Assembly: GCA_035606355.1 (NCBI GenBank)
Contig: DATNFO010000019.1
Coordinates: forward strand, 1-27,715
Reading direction: 5' to 3'
DNA: 27,715 nucleotides
Source: Sulfopaludibacter sp035606355
GTDB taxonomy: Bacteria; Acidobacteriota; Terriglobia; Bryobacterales; Bryobacteraceae
Position numbers and translations under genes: made by a program. Of this stretch, positions 15,079 to 22,435 are shown in pieces (position 1 is the stretch's first letter; each line of letters begins with the position of its first letter). The notes beneath the pieces were generated by a model, which saw only the letters and a program-made list of their open reading frames with translations, did no database searches and was not told where the DNA came from.

Positions 15079-15081
15079 AAT
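15076..15081 (+). promoter_or_regulatory. TANNNT -10 box abutting a start codon (candidate leaderless)
   Basis: GCTAGAAT, with TAGAAT at 15076-15081, is followed by 7 nt and then GTG at 15089. It overlaps the stop codon of the small membrane gene. No Shine-Dalgarno sequence is visible for the downstream gene. Confidence 0.5.
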
Positions 15082-15088
15082 AGCCGGC

Positions 15089-15772
15089 GTGCAGGATCTC
15101 GTAAAACGCCTTCAGCGCCATTACGGCGCGCCGCAGTTACCTCCCGCGCAAGGACCTTTCGAACTCATTCTTTGGGAGAACGCGTGTTACCTGCTGCCGG
15201 AGGCTCGGCGAGCCGCGGTGTTTGAAGGACTGCGCACCCGTGTCGGGCTTACGCCGCGCGCCATTCTCGATGCCGAATTCGACACCCTGCTCCCCCTGGC
15301 GACGATGGGCGGAATGCGGCCGGATGTGCGCGTGGAACGCTGGCGGGAGATCTCGCAGATTGCGGAGACGGAGTTCGACGGCGACGTAAACCGCGTGTTG
15401 CAGCTGCCGCCTGCGAAGGCGAAGAAGGCGCTGAAGCTGTTCCCGAATATCGGCGATCCCGGAGCGGAAAAGATTCTGATGATGTGCGGAGCGCATCCGG
15501 GGCTGGCGCTGGAATCGAACAGTCTGCGAGTGCTGACGCGCGTTGGGTTTGGGCGGCAACAGAAGAACTACGGGACCACCTACCGCTCGGTTCAGGAATC
15601 ACTGGCGGGGTCGCTTCCGAAGACGGCGGCGGAGTTGACGAGAGCCTATTTCACTCTGCGGCAGCACGGTCAGGAGACGTGTCGAAGGACGACTCCGGAT
15701 TGCATGGCGTGTCCCGTAAGAGAACTGTGCGCAGCAGCAAAATCCGCAACAGTCCCAGTCTCGCCATGGTAA
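15089..15772 (+). CDS. Endonuclease III-like HhH-GPD protein with altered active site
   Basis: 227 residues of the HhH-GPD DNA glycosylase fold. The helix-hairpin-helix is LFPNIGDPGAEKIL (about 117-130). The C-terminal 4Fe-4S loop is complete: C198-x6-C205-x2-C208-x5-C214. Aligned with EndoIII (LPGVGRKTANVVL and VDTHIFRVCNR), the catalytic Lys120 position is Pro124 and the catalytic Asp138 position is Glu142 (LESNSLRVLTR). A normal bifunctional glycosylase/lyase mechanism is therefore not supported; DNA binding, a different glycosylase specificity or a structural role remain possible. The start is GTG at 15089, with a TAGAAT box just upstream. The 3' end converges on the merR-like gene across a hairpin region. 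Confidence 0.82.
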   Translation: MQDLVKRLQRHYGAPQLPPAQGPFELILWENACYLLPEARRAAVFEGLRTRVGLTPRAILDAEFDTLLPLATMGGMRPDVRVERWREISQIAETEFDGDVNRVLQLPPAKAKKALKLFPNIGDPGAEKILMMCGAHPGLALESNSLRVLTRVGFGRQQKNYGTTYRSVQESLAGSLPKTAAELTRAYFTLRQHGQETCRRTTPDCMACPVRELCAAAKSATVPVSPW

Positions 15773-15787
15773 CGACACGGCCGGTCG

Positions 15788-15813
15788 CAAAATCAAAGAG
15801 GCGCGAAAGCGCC
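15788..15813 (-). terminator. Rho-independent terminator of the MerR-type gene
   Basis: Perfect hairpin GGCGC-GAAA-GCGCC (15800-15813). On the minus strand it is followed by TCTTTGATTTT, a T-rich tail. A second perfect hairpin, GGCGCGC-TAT-GCGCGCC (15824-15840), overlaps the stop of the MerR-type gene. Both lie between convergent genes and could also stop the EndoIII-like transcript, though that side lacks a T-run. Confidence 0.6.
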
Positions 15814-15829
15814 GAGGCCGACTGGCGCG

Positions 15830-16354
15830 CTATGCGCGCCTGGTACCGGCCAGGAGGCCGGCACCTACCTTTCTACTTGCGGCGGTGGTTTCGGATTTTG
15901 CGGGCTTGCGCTCTGACGCAGTCAATCGCTTCACCTGGTCCGTGACACAGACCAGGAACATCGGCTGACGCGCGTTCTTGAGCAGATCGATAATGCGATG
16001 GGGCGCTTCTTCCAGATAAATGCTCTTGCCGTCGGTGAGCAGGTGAATGTCGCTGGCCGAAGCGATGGCTTCGCTCAAGCGCTTGCCCATATCCTTTTGC
16101 AGGAAGCGCAGCACGCGGCGGATCTTCTGGAGCGAGAATCCTTTGCGGCGCAATTCCGCGATGACGCTGATTTCCACAACTTCTTCGGGCATGTAAATCC
16201 GCTTGTGCCCGTCCTGCCGCGGCGAAACTACATTCCGCTCGTCCCACCATTGCAACTGCCGCAGACTCACGCCACAAATGCGAGCGACGTCGCTGCTGTT
16301 GAAGCCCTGCGTCTCGGCCGGCGCCGCTGGGCGGGACTTTTTGGATTTAAACAT
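15830..16354 (-). CDS. MerR-family transcriptional regulator
   Basis: 174 residues. The N-terminal winged helix-turn-helix (about 18-90) has FNSSDVARICGVSLRQLQWW, then RIYMPEEVVEISVIAELRRK, and the dimerisation helix start GFSLQKIRRVLRFLQ. The C-terminal part (about 100-150, HLLTDGKSIYLEEAPHRIID) is a small unassigned domain with no Cys metal site, so a metal-sensing role is not indicated. The ATG at 16354 is preceded by GGAAG, and a near-consensus promoter lies 40 nt upstream. The 3' end is formed by hairpin DNA. Confidence 0.87.
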   Translation of the reverse strand: MFKSKKSRPAAPAETQGFNSSDVARICGVSLRQLQWWDERNVVSPRQDGHKRIYMPEEVVEISVIAELRRKGFSLQKIRRVLRFLQKDMGKRLSEAIASASDIHLLTDGKSIYLEEAPHRIIDLLKNARQPMFLVCVTDQVKRLTASERKPAKSETTAASRKVGAGLLAGTRRA

Positions 16355-16380
16355 TTCTCGCCACTTCCGTAGTGAAAATT

Positions 16381-16421
16381 AGTGTCACTTTGGATTGTAC
16401 ATGGGCTACCGGCAGTGTCAA
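16381..16421 (-). promoter_or_regulatory. Near-consensus promoter and palindromic operator of the MerR-type gene
   Basis: On the minus strand: TTGACA (16416-16421), 16-bp spacer, TACAAT (16394-16399), with the predicted start near 16387. The palindrome AGTG-T-CACT (16381-16389) covers the predicted start point, and a second AGTGTCA occurs at 16414-16420 over the -35. A 16-bp spacer is not the long 19-bp spacer of classical MerR-activated promoters, so repression or constitutive expression with autoregulation fits better. Confidence 0.68.
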
Positions 16422-16568
16422 TAGGGTCGCTTCGCTACGGCGGCCCGCGAACGGGGGTGCGCGGTCGAACGAAGCAAAAGCGGTACTCGTATTGCGCGGC
16501 ACCAGCGGGCTCGCAAACCTGCCGAAATCCTGTAATTCCCGCCAGTAAACTGGAAAAGGGAGGCACAC

Positions 16569-16859
16569 ATGGAAGCCGATACGATGGAGACGATAGAAAA
16601 CGGAAACGCCACGAAGATCTGGATCGGAATCGCGGTGGGCGCCGCGGTGGGAATCGGAATCGCTCTTTCGCGCCGGAAAAAGTCGCGATGGGATGCGGCG
16701 CGCGAAGTTACCAGGCGCGTGGCCGACAAAAGTCCCGATTTCGCCGATGCGACTCGCGAAATCATGGAGCATGTGGCGAACATTTACGAAGAAGGCCGCA
16801 AAGTCGCGGACCAAGCCGTGGAACTCTGGTCCCACGGAAGAAAACTGGTCGGCTATTAA
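16569..16859 (+). CDS. YtxH-like small membrane-anchored protein
   Basis: 96 residues: a short polar N-terminus, one Gly/Ala-rich membrane helix (about 17-35: IWIGIAVGAAVGIGIALSRR), then a soluble helical tail with charged heptads (VADKSPDFADATREIMEHVA). This matches the YtxH/gas-vesicle-like small stress protein pattern in outline. GGGAGG with a five-base spacer precedes the ATG. Expressed alone; function unknown. The interval 16860-17059 contains no other gene that I can support. Confidence 0.65.
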   Translation: MEADTMETIENGNATKIWIGIAVGAAVGIGIALSRRKKSRWDAAREVTRRVADKSPDFADATREIMEHVANIYEEGRKVADQAVELWSHGRKLVGY

Positions 16860-17059
16860 GCTTCGTCAACCGGCGGCAGGTCTGGGCATCGAAAACCGGC
16901 CTGTCGCAGTCCTTCCGTACCATCAGTTCTCTATCCCGGTTAGTACAAACAGCGCCGATTCAGCGACGCGATTTCATTGTGATCCTTAGAACGGAATAGT
17001 AAAATTCTGATTTATAAGGACTCGACTCGGCCGTCATCGACGAAAGCCCCGGCCGAAAC

Positions 17060-19540
17060 GTGAATATTGTGATCGAAGTGGGCGCGACGGAGCAGGAGTT
17101 TCTCAGCAACGAACCGGTTGCAGGCGAATCGCTGTCCGCAAAAATGGTCGGCGCTCCCCTGCCACGGGAGGACGCGCTCCGCTACGCAATTGATATCGGC
17201 ACGGCTCTGCAGCGCGCGCATCTTCGCGGCGTAGTTCACGGCGCCATCGCTCCCGATTCCGTTGTCATTACCGGCGCGGGCGCGCGTCTGATTGGGCCGC
17301 ACGATCTTCTGCGGGTTGCGGCGCAGCCGTATCGCTCGCCGGAGCAGGTGCGCGGCGCAGAGCCTGACTCGCGCAGCGATATTTTTTCTTACGGCGCGCT
17401 CCTGTACGAAATGATCTCCGGCGCGCGGCCGTTCGCCGGGGAAGGCAGCGCGCTGGACACGGCGATTCTGGAGAGCGCACCGCCGCCCCTGGCCGAGAAA
17501 ACCCCGGTGGAAGCTGCCTTCGCGCGCGTTATTGCCGGCTGCATGGAGAAAGCCTCGGCGCACCGACGGCAGCGCGTGCAGAACGCCGTGATTGAATTGA
17601 AGCTCGCCGGCCGGGCAGTCGCGCGTACGCTGCCGCGCCGTTCGCCACCGCGCGCGATTCCGGGCGCCGTGACAAGAGCCGACGCCCTCTCCGGCAAGAC
17701 AGTGAAAGGCGCAAATCCGGAATACTGGGCGCCGTACGGGTCTCCCCCTGGCGCATTCCGGCGGCGGCTCCCCGTCCTGATTCTGACTGCCATCGCCCTG
17801 ACAGCAACGGCAGTCGCCGCTGCCCTCTATCTGCAGAAGCCCCCGCAACGGGCGCTGAAGTTCGCGGTGAACCCTCCGGAACACACCAGCTATCCGGGCA
17901 CGCCAGCAGTCTCCCCTGACGGCCACTTTCTCACCTTCTCGGCGGTAGGGCCGGAAGGACATCGTATGTTGTGGCTGCGCTCTCTGGACGAAATGCACGC
18001 CAGGCTCATTCCGGGAACGGAAGGCGGGTTTGCGCCATTCTGGTCGGCCGACAGCGAGCATATCGGCTTCTTCGCCGATCGAAGTCTCAAGGAAGTGCAT
18101 CTCCTGAGCGACATAGGCCAGGTGAAACCCACCGTCATCTGCGATGTGGATGAGGAAGCGGGTGGCGGCGCGTGGAACAAAGACGGTGTCATCGTCTTTG
18201 CGCCGCGCATGTCCGGCGCTCTGTACCGGGTCGCCGCGTCCGGCGGAAAGCCGCAGCAACTTCTCAAGCTGGATGCTTCGAAGAGCGAGCGCGCGCAACT
18301 CTGGCCGCAGTTTCTGCCCGATGGGAAGCATTTCATCTACTTCCTGCTGACCGGAATCGAAGACACCACCGGCGTCTACGCCGGGTCGCTGGAATCGCAG
18401 GAGACCCGCCGCGTGCTGGTATCCCAAACCAACGCCGTCTACTCACCGGGCGCAGGCGAATCGTCCGCCAAGGGCTATTTGCTGTTCGTGAAGGGTCGCG
18501 ACCTCGTCGCGCAGCCATTCAGCACGTCCAAGCTCGCGACCACCGGCGACGCCGTGGTTTTCCCCGATGAGATAGGATCCGTGGAGAGCTTGTCCCTGGC
18601 TCCGATTTCCGTTTCGCGGAACGCCGTGCTGGTGTATCAAACCATCGCCAAACCAACCCGGCAGCTTGTCTGGTTGGATCGCAACGGCCGCACCGCGGGC
18701 GGCACTTCCGAACCGGGCGCATGGGGTCCGCCGAAAATCTCGCCGGACGGTACGCGAGTGGCGGTCGGCAGGATGTCCAGTGACGGCGCGAACGCGGAGT
18801 TGTGGATTCTTGACGCCGCGGGCAACATTTCAATCCTCCAATCCGAGCCGCATGTCAGCAGCGGCTCGCCTGTCTGGTCGCCCGATGGAACCAAGGTGGC
18901 GTTCTGGTCGAATCCCACCGGCGTGTACGATCTCTACATGAAGTCCGTGGCATCTACCAGGGCGCCGGACCTGCTTCTCAAGTCGCCGATGGCGAAGTAT
19001 CCCACTGATTGGTCGCGGGACGGCAAGTTTCTGATCTTCGGCGAAGTCACGCCGGGAACGCGCAGCGACGTGATGGCGCTGGACCTTGCCAGTCGCCGCG
19101 ACATGCCGGTGGTGAATACGGTGTATTCGGAAGGGTATGGGACACTCTCGCCCGACGGCAAGTGGATCGCGTATCAATCCGACGAGTCCGGTCCCAACGA
19201 AATATACGTCCAGCGGTTCGACAATGCGCCCGGCACGAAGCGCCGCTGGAAAGTGTCGGCGGACGGCGGCGGTATGCCTCGATGGCGCGGCGATGGCGCG
19301 GAGTTGTTCTATTTGACGGTGTCGGGCGGAGTGTATGCCGCGGCGATTCATGCGCAAGGCGATGAGTTCCAGTCCGACGTGCCGAAGTTGCTCTTCAACA
19401 CGCGTCCGCTGCCCAAAACATGGAACCTCTATGATGTTTCGCCCGACGGGCAGCGCTTCATCGTGAATCTTCCCTTAGAGTGGTCGAATTCTTCGGTGAT
19501 CACCGTCAGTATCAACTGGACGGAAAAGCTGAAGAACTGA
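17060..19540 (+). CDS. Membrane-spanning pseudokinase fused to TolB/WD40-type propeller repeats
   Basis: 826 residues. Residues 1-185 match the C-lobe of bacterial Ser/Thr kinases, starting at the region equivalent to HPNIV (NIVIEVG). The glycine loop and VAIK lysine are absent. The catalytic loop reads HGAIAPDSVVI instead of HRDLKPxNxxx (Asp, Lys and Asn all lost) and the DFG position reads GPH. The APE-like RSPEQ and helix F (SDIFSYGALLYEMISGARPF) remain. A membrane helix lies at about 237-258, then PD40/TolB-type repeats to the end (VSPDGHFLTFS, WSADSEHIGFF, SPDGTRVAVG, WSPDGTKVAFWS, SPDGKWIAYQS). The frame has no ATG; GTG at 17060 is the only usual start after the stop at 17015-17017. Probably a membrane scaffold or sensor with an outer propeller. 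Confidence 0.85.
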   Translation: MNIVIEVGATEQEFLSNEPVAGESLSAKMVGAPLPREDALRYAIDIGTALQRAHLRGVVHGAIAPDSVVITGAGARLIGPHDLLRVAAQPYRSPEQVRGAEPDSRSDIFSYGALLYEMISGARPFAGEGSALDTAILESAPPPLAEKTPVEAAFARVIAGCMEKASAHRRQRVQNAVIELKLAGRAVARTLPRRSPPRAIPGAVTRADALSGKTVKGANPEYWAPYGSPPGAFRRRLPVLILTAIALTATAVAAALYLQKPPQRALKFAVNPPEHTSYPGTPAVSPDGHFLTFSAVGPEGHRMLWLRSLDEMHARLIPGTEGGFAPFWSADSEHIGFFADRSLKEVHLLSDIGQVKPTVICDVDEEAGGGAWNKDGVIVFAPRMSGALYRVAASGGKPQQLLKLDASKSERAQLWPQFLPDGKHFIYFLLTGIEDTTGVYAGSLESQETRRVLVSQTNAVYSPGAGESSAKGYLLFVKGRDLVAQPFSTSKLATTGDAVVFPDEIGSVESLSLAPISVSRNAVLVYQTIAKPTRQLVWLDRNGRTAGGTSEPGAWGPPKISPDGTRVAVGRMSSDGANAELWILDAAGNISILQSEPHVSSGSPVWSPDGTKVAFWSNPTGVYDLYMKSVASTRAPDLLLKSPMAKYPTDWSRDGKFLIFGEVTPGTRSDVMALDLASRRDMPVVNTVYSEGYGTLSPDGKWIAYQSDESGPNEIYVQRFDNAPGTKRRWKVSADGGGMPRWRGDGAELFYLTVSGGVYAAAIHAQGDEFQSDVPKLLFNTRPLPKTWNLYDVSPDGQRFIVNLPLEWSNSSVITVSINWTEKLKN

Positions 19541-19659
19541 AACGCACCAAAGTCAAAGTGTTAAGTCTAATGTTTTGTGAAGTTTGCTCGTGACCTGAGA
19601 AATGCAGACGGTGGTACAATAAAGGTACGCATCCCCCCTGCACGGATCGGGTTACATCT
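19541..19659. other. Intergenic region with a promoter-like box
   Basis: No gene of note. TACAAT at 19615-19620 is a good -10 sequence on the plus strand, but the best upstream -35 candidate (GTGACC, 19590-19595) is 19 bp away and weak. It could serve the small reading frame at 19660 or an untranslated RNA. Confidence 0.35.
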
Positions 19660-19833
19660 ATGATCACACGCAAATTTTGGCCATTGGACTTCGACCCTGA
19701 AGGCGAGATCTACGAAAATCTGGCATGGGACCTCCCCGGTTTCCGGCCCAGGCGCTCAAGCCCTTCTTCGGAACGGAATCGCGACCGCAAAACCTCTCGT
19801 AAAGCTCGCTCTGGCGTAGTACGACAGAAGTAA
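19660..19833 (+). CDS. Possible small hypothetical protein (57 aa)
   Basis: A 57-codon ATG frame: MITRKFWPLDFDPEGEIYEN, then LAWDLPGFRP and a Ser/Arg/Lys-rich basic tail, ending TAA at 19831-19833. It has no convincing Shine-Dalgarno sequence, and GGATCGGG about 14 bases upstream is poorly placed. A -10-like TACAAT lies 40 nt ahead. The acidic-aromatic N-terminus followed by a basic tail is not obviously random, but there is no family to support it. Confidence 0.3.
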   Translation: MITRKFWPLDFDPEGEIYENLAWDLPGFRPRRSSPSSERNRDRKTSRKARSGVVRQK

Positions 19834-20018
19834 TTGGCCTGAAACAGTACGATTGGGCGCATTTTTTCCGGGTGTTGGCACACGAAATTACACTCGCGTA
19901 AATCCTTCATCACAAATTGCGCCGAAAATCCGGGGAAAACCTGTCACCGGGTTCAAATTCGTGAACATTTAGGTTTAGGCGCAAGAATTGCTTAAGAGCA
20001 AGCGAGGTTTTTTGAACT
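19834..20018. other. Non-coding leader region upstream of the OmpA-type lipoprotein gene
   Basis: Contains GTTCA-N6-TGAAC (19951-19966), an operator-like inverted repeat; a long-range pair TTGCGCC/GGCGCAA (near 19917 and 19977); and a small hairpin TTGCT-TAAG-AGCAA (19988-20001) followed by GCGAGG and a T6 run just before the start codon. The last could be a leader structure affecting translation. No gene is supported here. Confidence 0.35.
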
Positions 20019-20849
20019 ATGAAAGCTTTCCTTGCGACCACGTGCATAGTGACGGGTGCCCTGCTCGCCAGTGGTTGTGCCACCAAAAAGTACGTCCGCA
20101 ACACTACCGCTCCGATTCAAGCGAAAGTGGACCAGGTAGGCGAACAGACGACTCAAAATGGCCAACAGATCCAGACGACCCAGGGCCAGGTGAAAGAAGT
20201 TGACGAACGGGCACAGAACGGCATCAGCGCCGCGACTGAGAAAGCCAACGCGGCCGATCAGCACGCGGCAAGCGCCGACCAGCACGCCAATGACGCCATG
20301 ACCAAGGCGAATCAGGCGGACACGGAGGCGAATCAGGCGATGAACGGACTGCGCAACGTTGTTGCCAATCTGGACGATTATAAGCTCCAGACCGCGGCAA
20401 CAGTGCCCTTCAAGGTCAACCAGTATAAGCTGACCCCGTCCGCGAAGTCCGATCTCGATAAACTCGCATCGGATGTCCAGTCCGACAAGCGATTCTTCAT
20501 CGCCGTGGAAGGTTACACTGACTCCACCGGATCCAAAGAGTACAACGAAGCACTCAGCCGCCGGCGCGCCGACGCCGTTGTGGAATACCTGGTGGCGAGC
20601 CACGACATTCCCATCTATCGCATTCACATGATCGGTCTGGGTGAAGATAAGCCGGCCGACGAAGGCCACAACCGCGCGGCCCGGGCCAAGAATCGCCGCG
20701 TTGAAGTAAAGGTCTTCAGTGCGGACGGTCTGGCATCCTCGATCAACGGAACTGGCGGCGACGGGACGACCACCCAGAGCACGACCACTCCTGCCGCGAC
20801 CCAGCCGAATACCACCAACCCGAACACCACCAATCCGATCCGCCATTAA
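20019..20849 (+). CDS. OmpA/Pal-family outer-membrane lipoprotein
   Basis: 276 residues. The lipoprotein signal ends LLASGC (acylated Cys20). Residues 35-120 form an Ala/Gln/Asp-rich helical repeat region (KANAADQHAASADQHANDAM), probably a Lpp-like coiled coil that spans the periplasm. The OmpA-like peptidoglycan-binding domain follows (about 124-237), with VPFKVNQYKL, VEGYTDSTGSKEYNEALSRR, GLGEDKP and NRAARAKNRRVEV; the Asp and Arg that bind diaminopimelate are in place. The C-terminus is a Thr/Asn/Pro-rich low-complexity tail. GAGG lies about twelve bases upstream of the ATG. A strong terminator follows 32 nt after the stop, so the gene is monocistronic. Role: anchoring the outer membrane to the wall. 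Confidence 0.9.
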   Translation: MKAFLATTCIVTGALLASGCATKKYVRNTTAPIQAKVDQVGEQTTQNGQQIQTTQGQVKEVDERAQNGISAATEKANAADQHAASADQHANDAMTKANQADTEANQAMNGLRNVVANLDDYKLQTAATVPFKVNQYKLTPSAKSDLDKLASDVQSDKRFFIAVEGYTDSTGSKEYNEALSRRRADAVVEYLVASHDIPIYRIHMIGLGEDKPADEGHNRAARAKNRRVEVKVFSADGLASSINGTGGDGTTTQSTTTPAATQPNTTNPNTTNPIRH

Positions 20850-20881
20850 GGCGCAGTATTTCCTGGTTGGAATGTTTTACG

Positions 20882-20918
20882 CCGCTCCTCGCTACGCCGT
20901 TTGCGAGGAGCGGTTTTT
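20882..20918 (+). terminator. Rho-independent terminator
   Basis: Perfect 11-bp stem CCGCTCCTCGC (20882-20892) / GCGAGGAGCGG (20903-20913) with a 10-nt loop and TTTTTC immediately after. It stops transcription from the OmpA-type lipoprotein gene. The stop codon of the convergent membrane-protein gene (20892-20894) lies inside the hairpin. Confidence 0.9.
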
Positions 20919-21584
20919 CTTTGGTGTGCCGCGAAATGCCTGCCACCAGATGTACAAAAAGATAAAATCCGCCAGGATGATAAGAATATCGCCGGCGCCC
21001 ACAACTACTCGGGCCGTCGATAGGTCGCGTAAACTTTCCCCAATTGCCTCGCCCGTGAATTGGATGCCTAACGCGCCGCTGAGCATCAACAGCAGCGAAT
21101 CCTTCTTTTTCGAAGCAATCAGCAGAAACCACAGCGCCAAATCCAGAATGGTGGAACCGAAGCTCAAATCACGAGTCCACGTCGTCATCCAGACGCTGAG
21201 TCCCAAACCGGGCGCGTAATGGATCAGAAAAGAAACGCCGGCGAACACCACTGTTCCAATGCTCAACACGGCGCGCACCATGCGTCGCGACCCCAGGCGG
21301 CTGCTGGCCTCGTAAATGAGGCTCATGACCACCGCGAATACCAGAAGCTGCAAAATGCCTTCGTCGATCCAATACAGCTTCACGCGAAATCCGCGAGCGC
21401 CCTTCACTCCTGAGTAGTACGCAATATAGACCGGGATTTCCGCAACAGTGGTCAAAAAATACGCAATGATATAGACGAAAATGAACGGAAAGCGCTGGTA
21501 TGCGCCTCGCAACAGGGCCGCAATGATGAGCAGTTCGAGCGGAACGCCGATCAGGTAATTACAGACCTGGATTGCGAGTTGCAC
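20892..21584 (-). CDS. Hypothetical polytopic membrane protein
   Basis: 230 residues with about six or seven membrane helices: 11-27, 33-55, 72-92, 104-122, 140-157 and 193-217. Short charged loops and a basic C-terminus (KKNRSS) suggest an inner-membrane protein with a cytoplasmic end. I recognise no family motif. The start is GTG (21582-21584) with TAAGCT seven bases upstream and no Shine-Dalgarno sequence. It lies 43 nt after the last gene of the sigma/anti-sigma cluster, so it may be read from that operon as well as from its own box. Confidence 0.7.
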   Translation of the reverse strand: MQLAIQVCNYLIGVPLELLIIAALLRGAYQRFPFIFVYIIAYFLTTVAEIPVYIAYYSGVKGARGFRVKLYWIDEGILQLLVFAVVMSLIYEASSRLGSRRMVRAVLSIGTVVFAGVSFLIHYAPGLGLSVWMTTWTRDLSFGSTILDLALWFLLIASKKKDSLLLMLSGALGIQFTGEAIGESLRDLSTARVVVGAGDILIILADFIFLYIWWQAFRGTPKKNRSSQTA

Positions 21585-21591
21585 CAGAACC

Positions 21592-21597
21592 AGCTTA
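21592..21597 (-). promoter_or_regulatory. TANNNT -10 box abutting a start codon (candidate leaderless)
   Basis: On the minus strand TAAGCT is followed by GGTTCTG (7 nt) and then GTG (21582-21584). The same TAAGCT hexamer precedes the lactonase-like gene. Confidence 0.42.
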
Positions 21598-21627
21598 CCG
21601 GAAATGCGGGCGCGTATCGGATTCCTC

Positions 21628-22422
21628 TTATTTCTTTATAGGTGTATAAACGGGCCGCGTTTGGTCCACCACCCGGAAGTCGATGTTGCCGCCGTTTTCG
21701 GAGATTTCATATGCGGCTGGAACCTGGAACAACGCAGCGTCCGGTGCGGATCGCGAAATGCGGGTGAGTTCGTACGTCGTGGTGCCGAAGCGCGGGTCGT
21801 TATAGGTGCTCTTCACCAGCACCTGCAAATCTTGCGAGTACCAGCGCTCCGCTTCGATGCGCAGTTCCTTATCGTTGCCGATTGCGCCCACGGCAATGAT
21901 GGAAGTGGTGCGCGTGCCGGTTGCGGAAACGCCATTCACCATCTGGGCGCCTAGAGATTTTTCCTCCGGCTCGCTGCTCACCTTCGGTAACTGCACGGTC
22001 CACTGGTTGCTCGCCGCCAGGGGCCTCTTATACGCCACGTGCGCGGCTGTTTTCTTGCCCTTCTTGTGTTTCGCCGTCTGGTCCGGAACGCGGAATTCGA
22101 AGGAAGCATTCTGCACCGGGTCGAGAATCGTCACGGAGCGGCCGCCGTCCGTTTCTACACGCGTTCGACCCTGCGCGTCCCGGAATACCAGCGCAGTCTC
22201 GGAGTGATCGATCTGCGTTCCGTTGGCGAACTGTTGCGCCGTGCGCGTCACGATCATCGCCGAGTACGGTTTTCCGGTCACAACGGGACCGGCGCGAAAT
22301 GCCTCGGTGACGGCTTGCGAGTTGCGGCCGGTCAATGCGCCGAACCATGCCTCGGACTGCGGCGGCGTTTCAGCAAAGCCAATAACCGCTGCCATAGCGG
22401 CTACAACCAATGGTGTCTTCAT
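21628..22422 (-). CDS. Secreted hypothetical protein encoded next to sigma/anti-sigma genes
   Basis: 264 residues with a signal peptide (1-18, cleavage after IGFA). The mature protein is beta-rich, with short motifs AMIVTRTAQQFANGTQIDHS, FRDAQGRTRVETDG and VLVKSTYNDPRFGTTTYELT, ending in a FQVPAAYE-like strand. The SRTYNDPRFG...YELTxI and PDxxLFxVPxxYE patterns recur in periplasmic proteins of Acidobacteria encoded next to ECF sigma factors; that is recall, not a search. ATG at 22422 has AAGGAAC eight bases upstream; an in-frame extension into the anti-sigma gene was rejected. It starts 13 nt after the anti-sigma stop. Confidence 0.78.
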   Translation of the reverse strand: MKTPLVVAAMAAVIGFAETPPQSEAWFGALTGRNSQAVTEAFRAGPVVTGKPYSAMIVTRTAQQFANGTQIDHSETALVFRDAQGRTRVETDGGRSVTILDPVQNASFEFRVPDQTAKHKKGKKTAAHVAYKRPLAASNQWTVQLPKVSSEPEEKSLGAQMVNGVSATGTRTTSIIAVGAIGNDKELRIEAERWYSQDLQVLVKSTYNDPRFGTTTYELTRISRSAPDAALFQVPAAYEISENGGNIDFRVVDQTRPVYTPIKK

Positions 22423-22435
22423 TTTCAGGTTCCTT

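Noticed and set aside
14808..15083. GTG-started frame coupled to the stop of the substrate-binding lipoprotein
   Set aside because: The peptide is Arg/Asp/His-rich without structure, whereas the overlapping frame at 14884-15078 encodes a plausible small membrane protein with a better ribosome-binding site.
17012..18427. Long open frame antisense to the pseudokinase-TolB gene
   Set aside because: No family motif; its codons mirror the third-position GC bias of the sense gene.
19710..19913. Minus-strand 67-codon frame in the gap before the OmpA-type lipoprotein gene
   Set aside because: No ribosome-binding site, no motif, and overlaps a competing plus-strand small frame; neither is strong.
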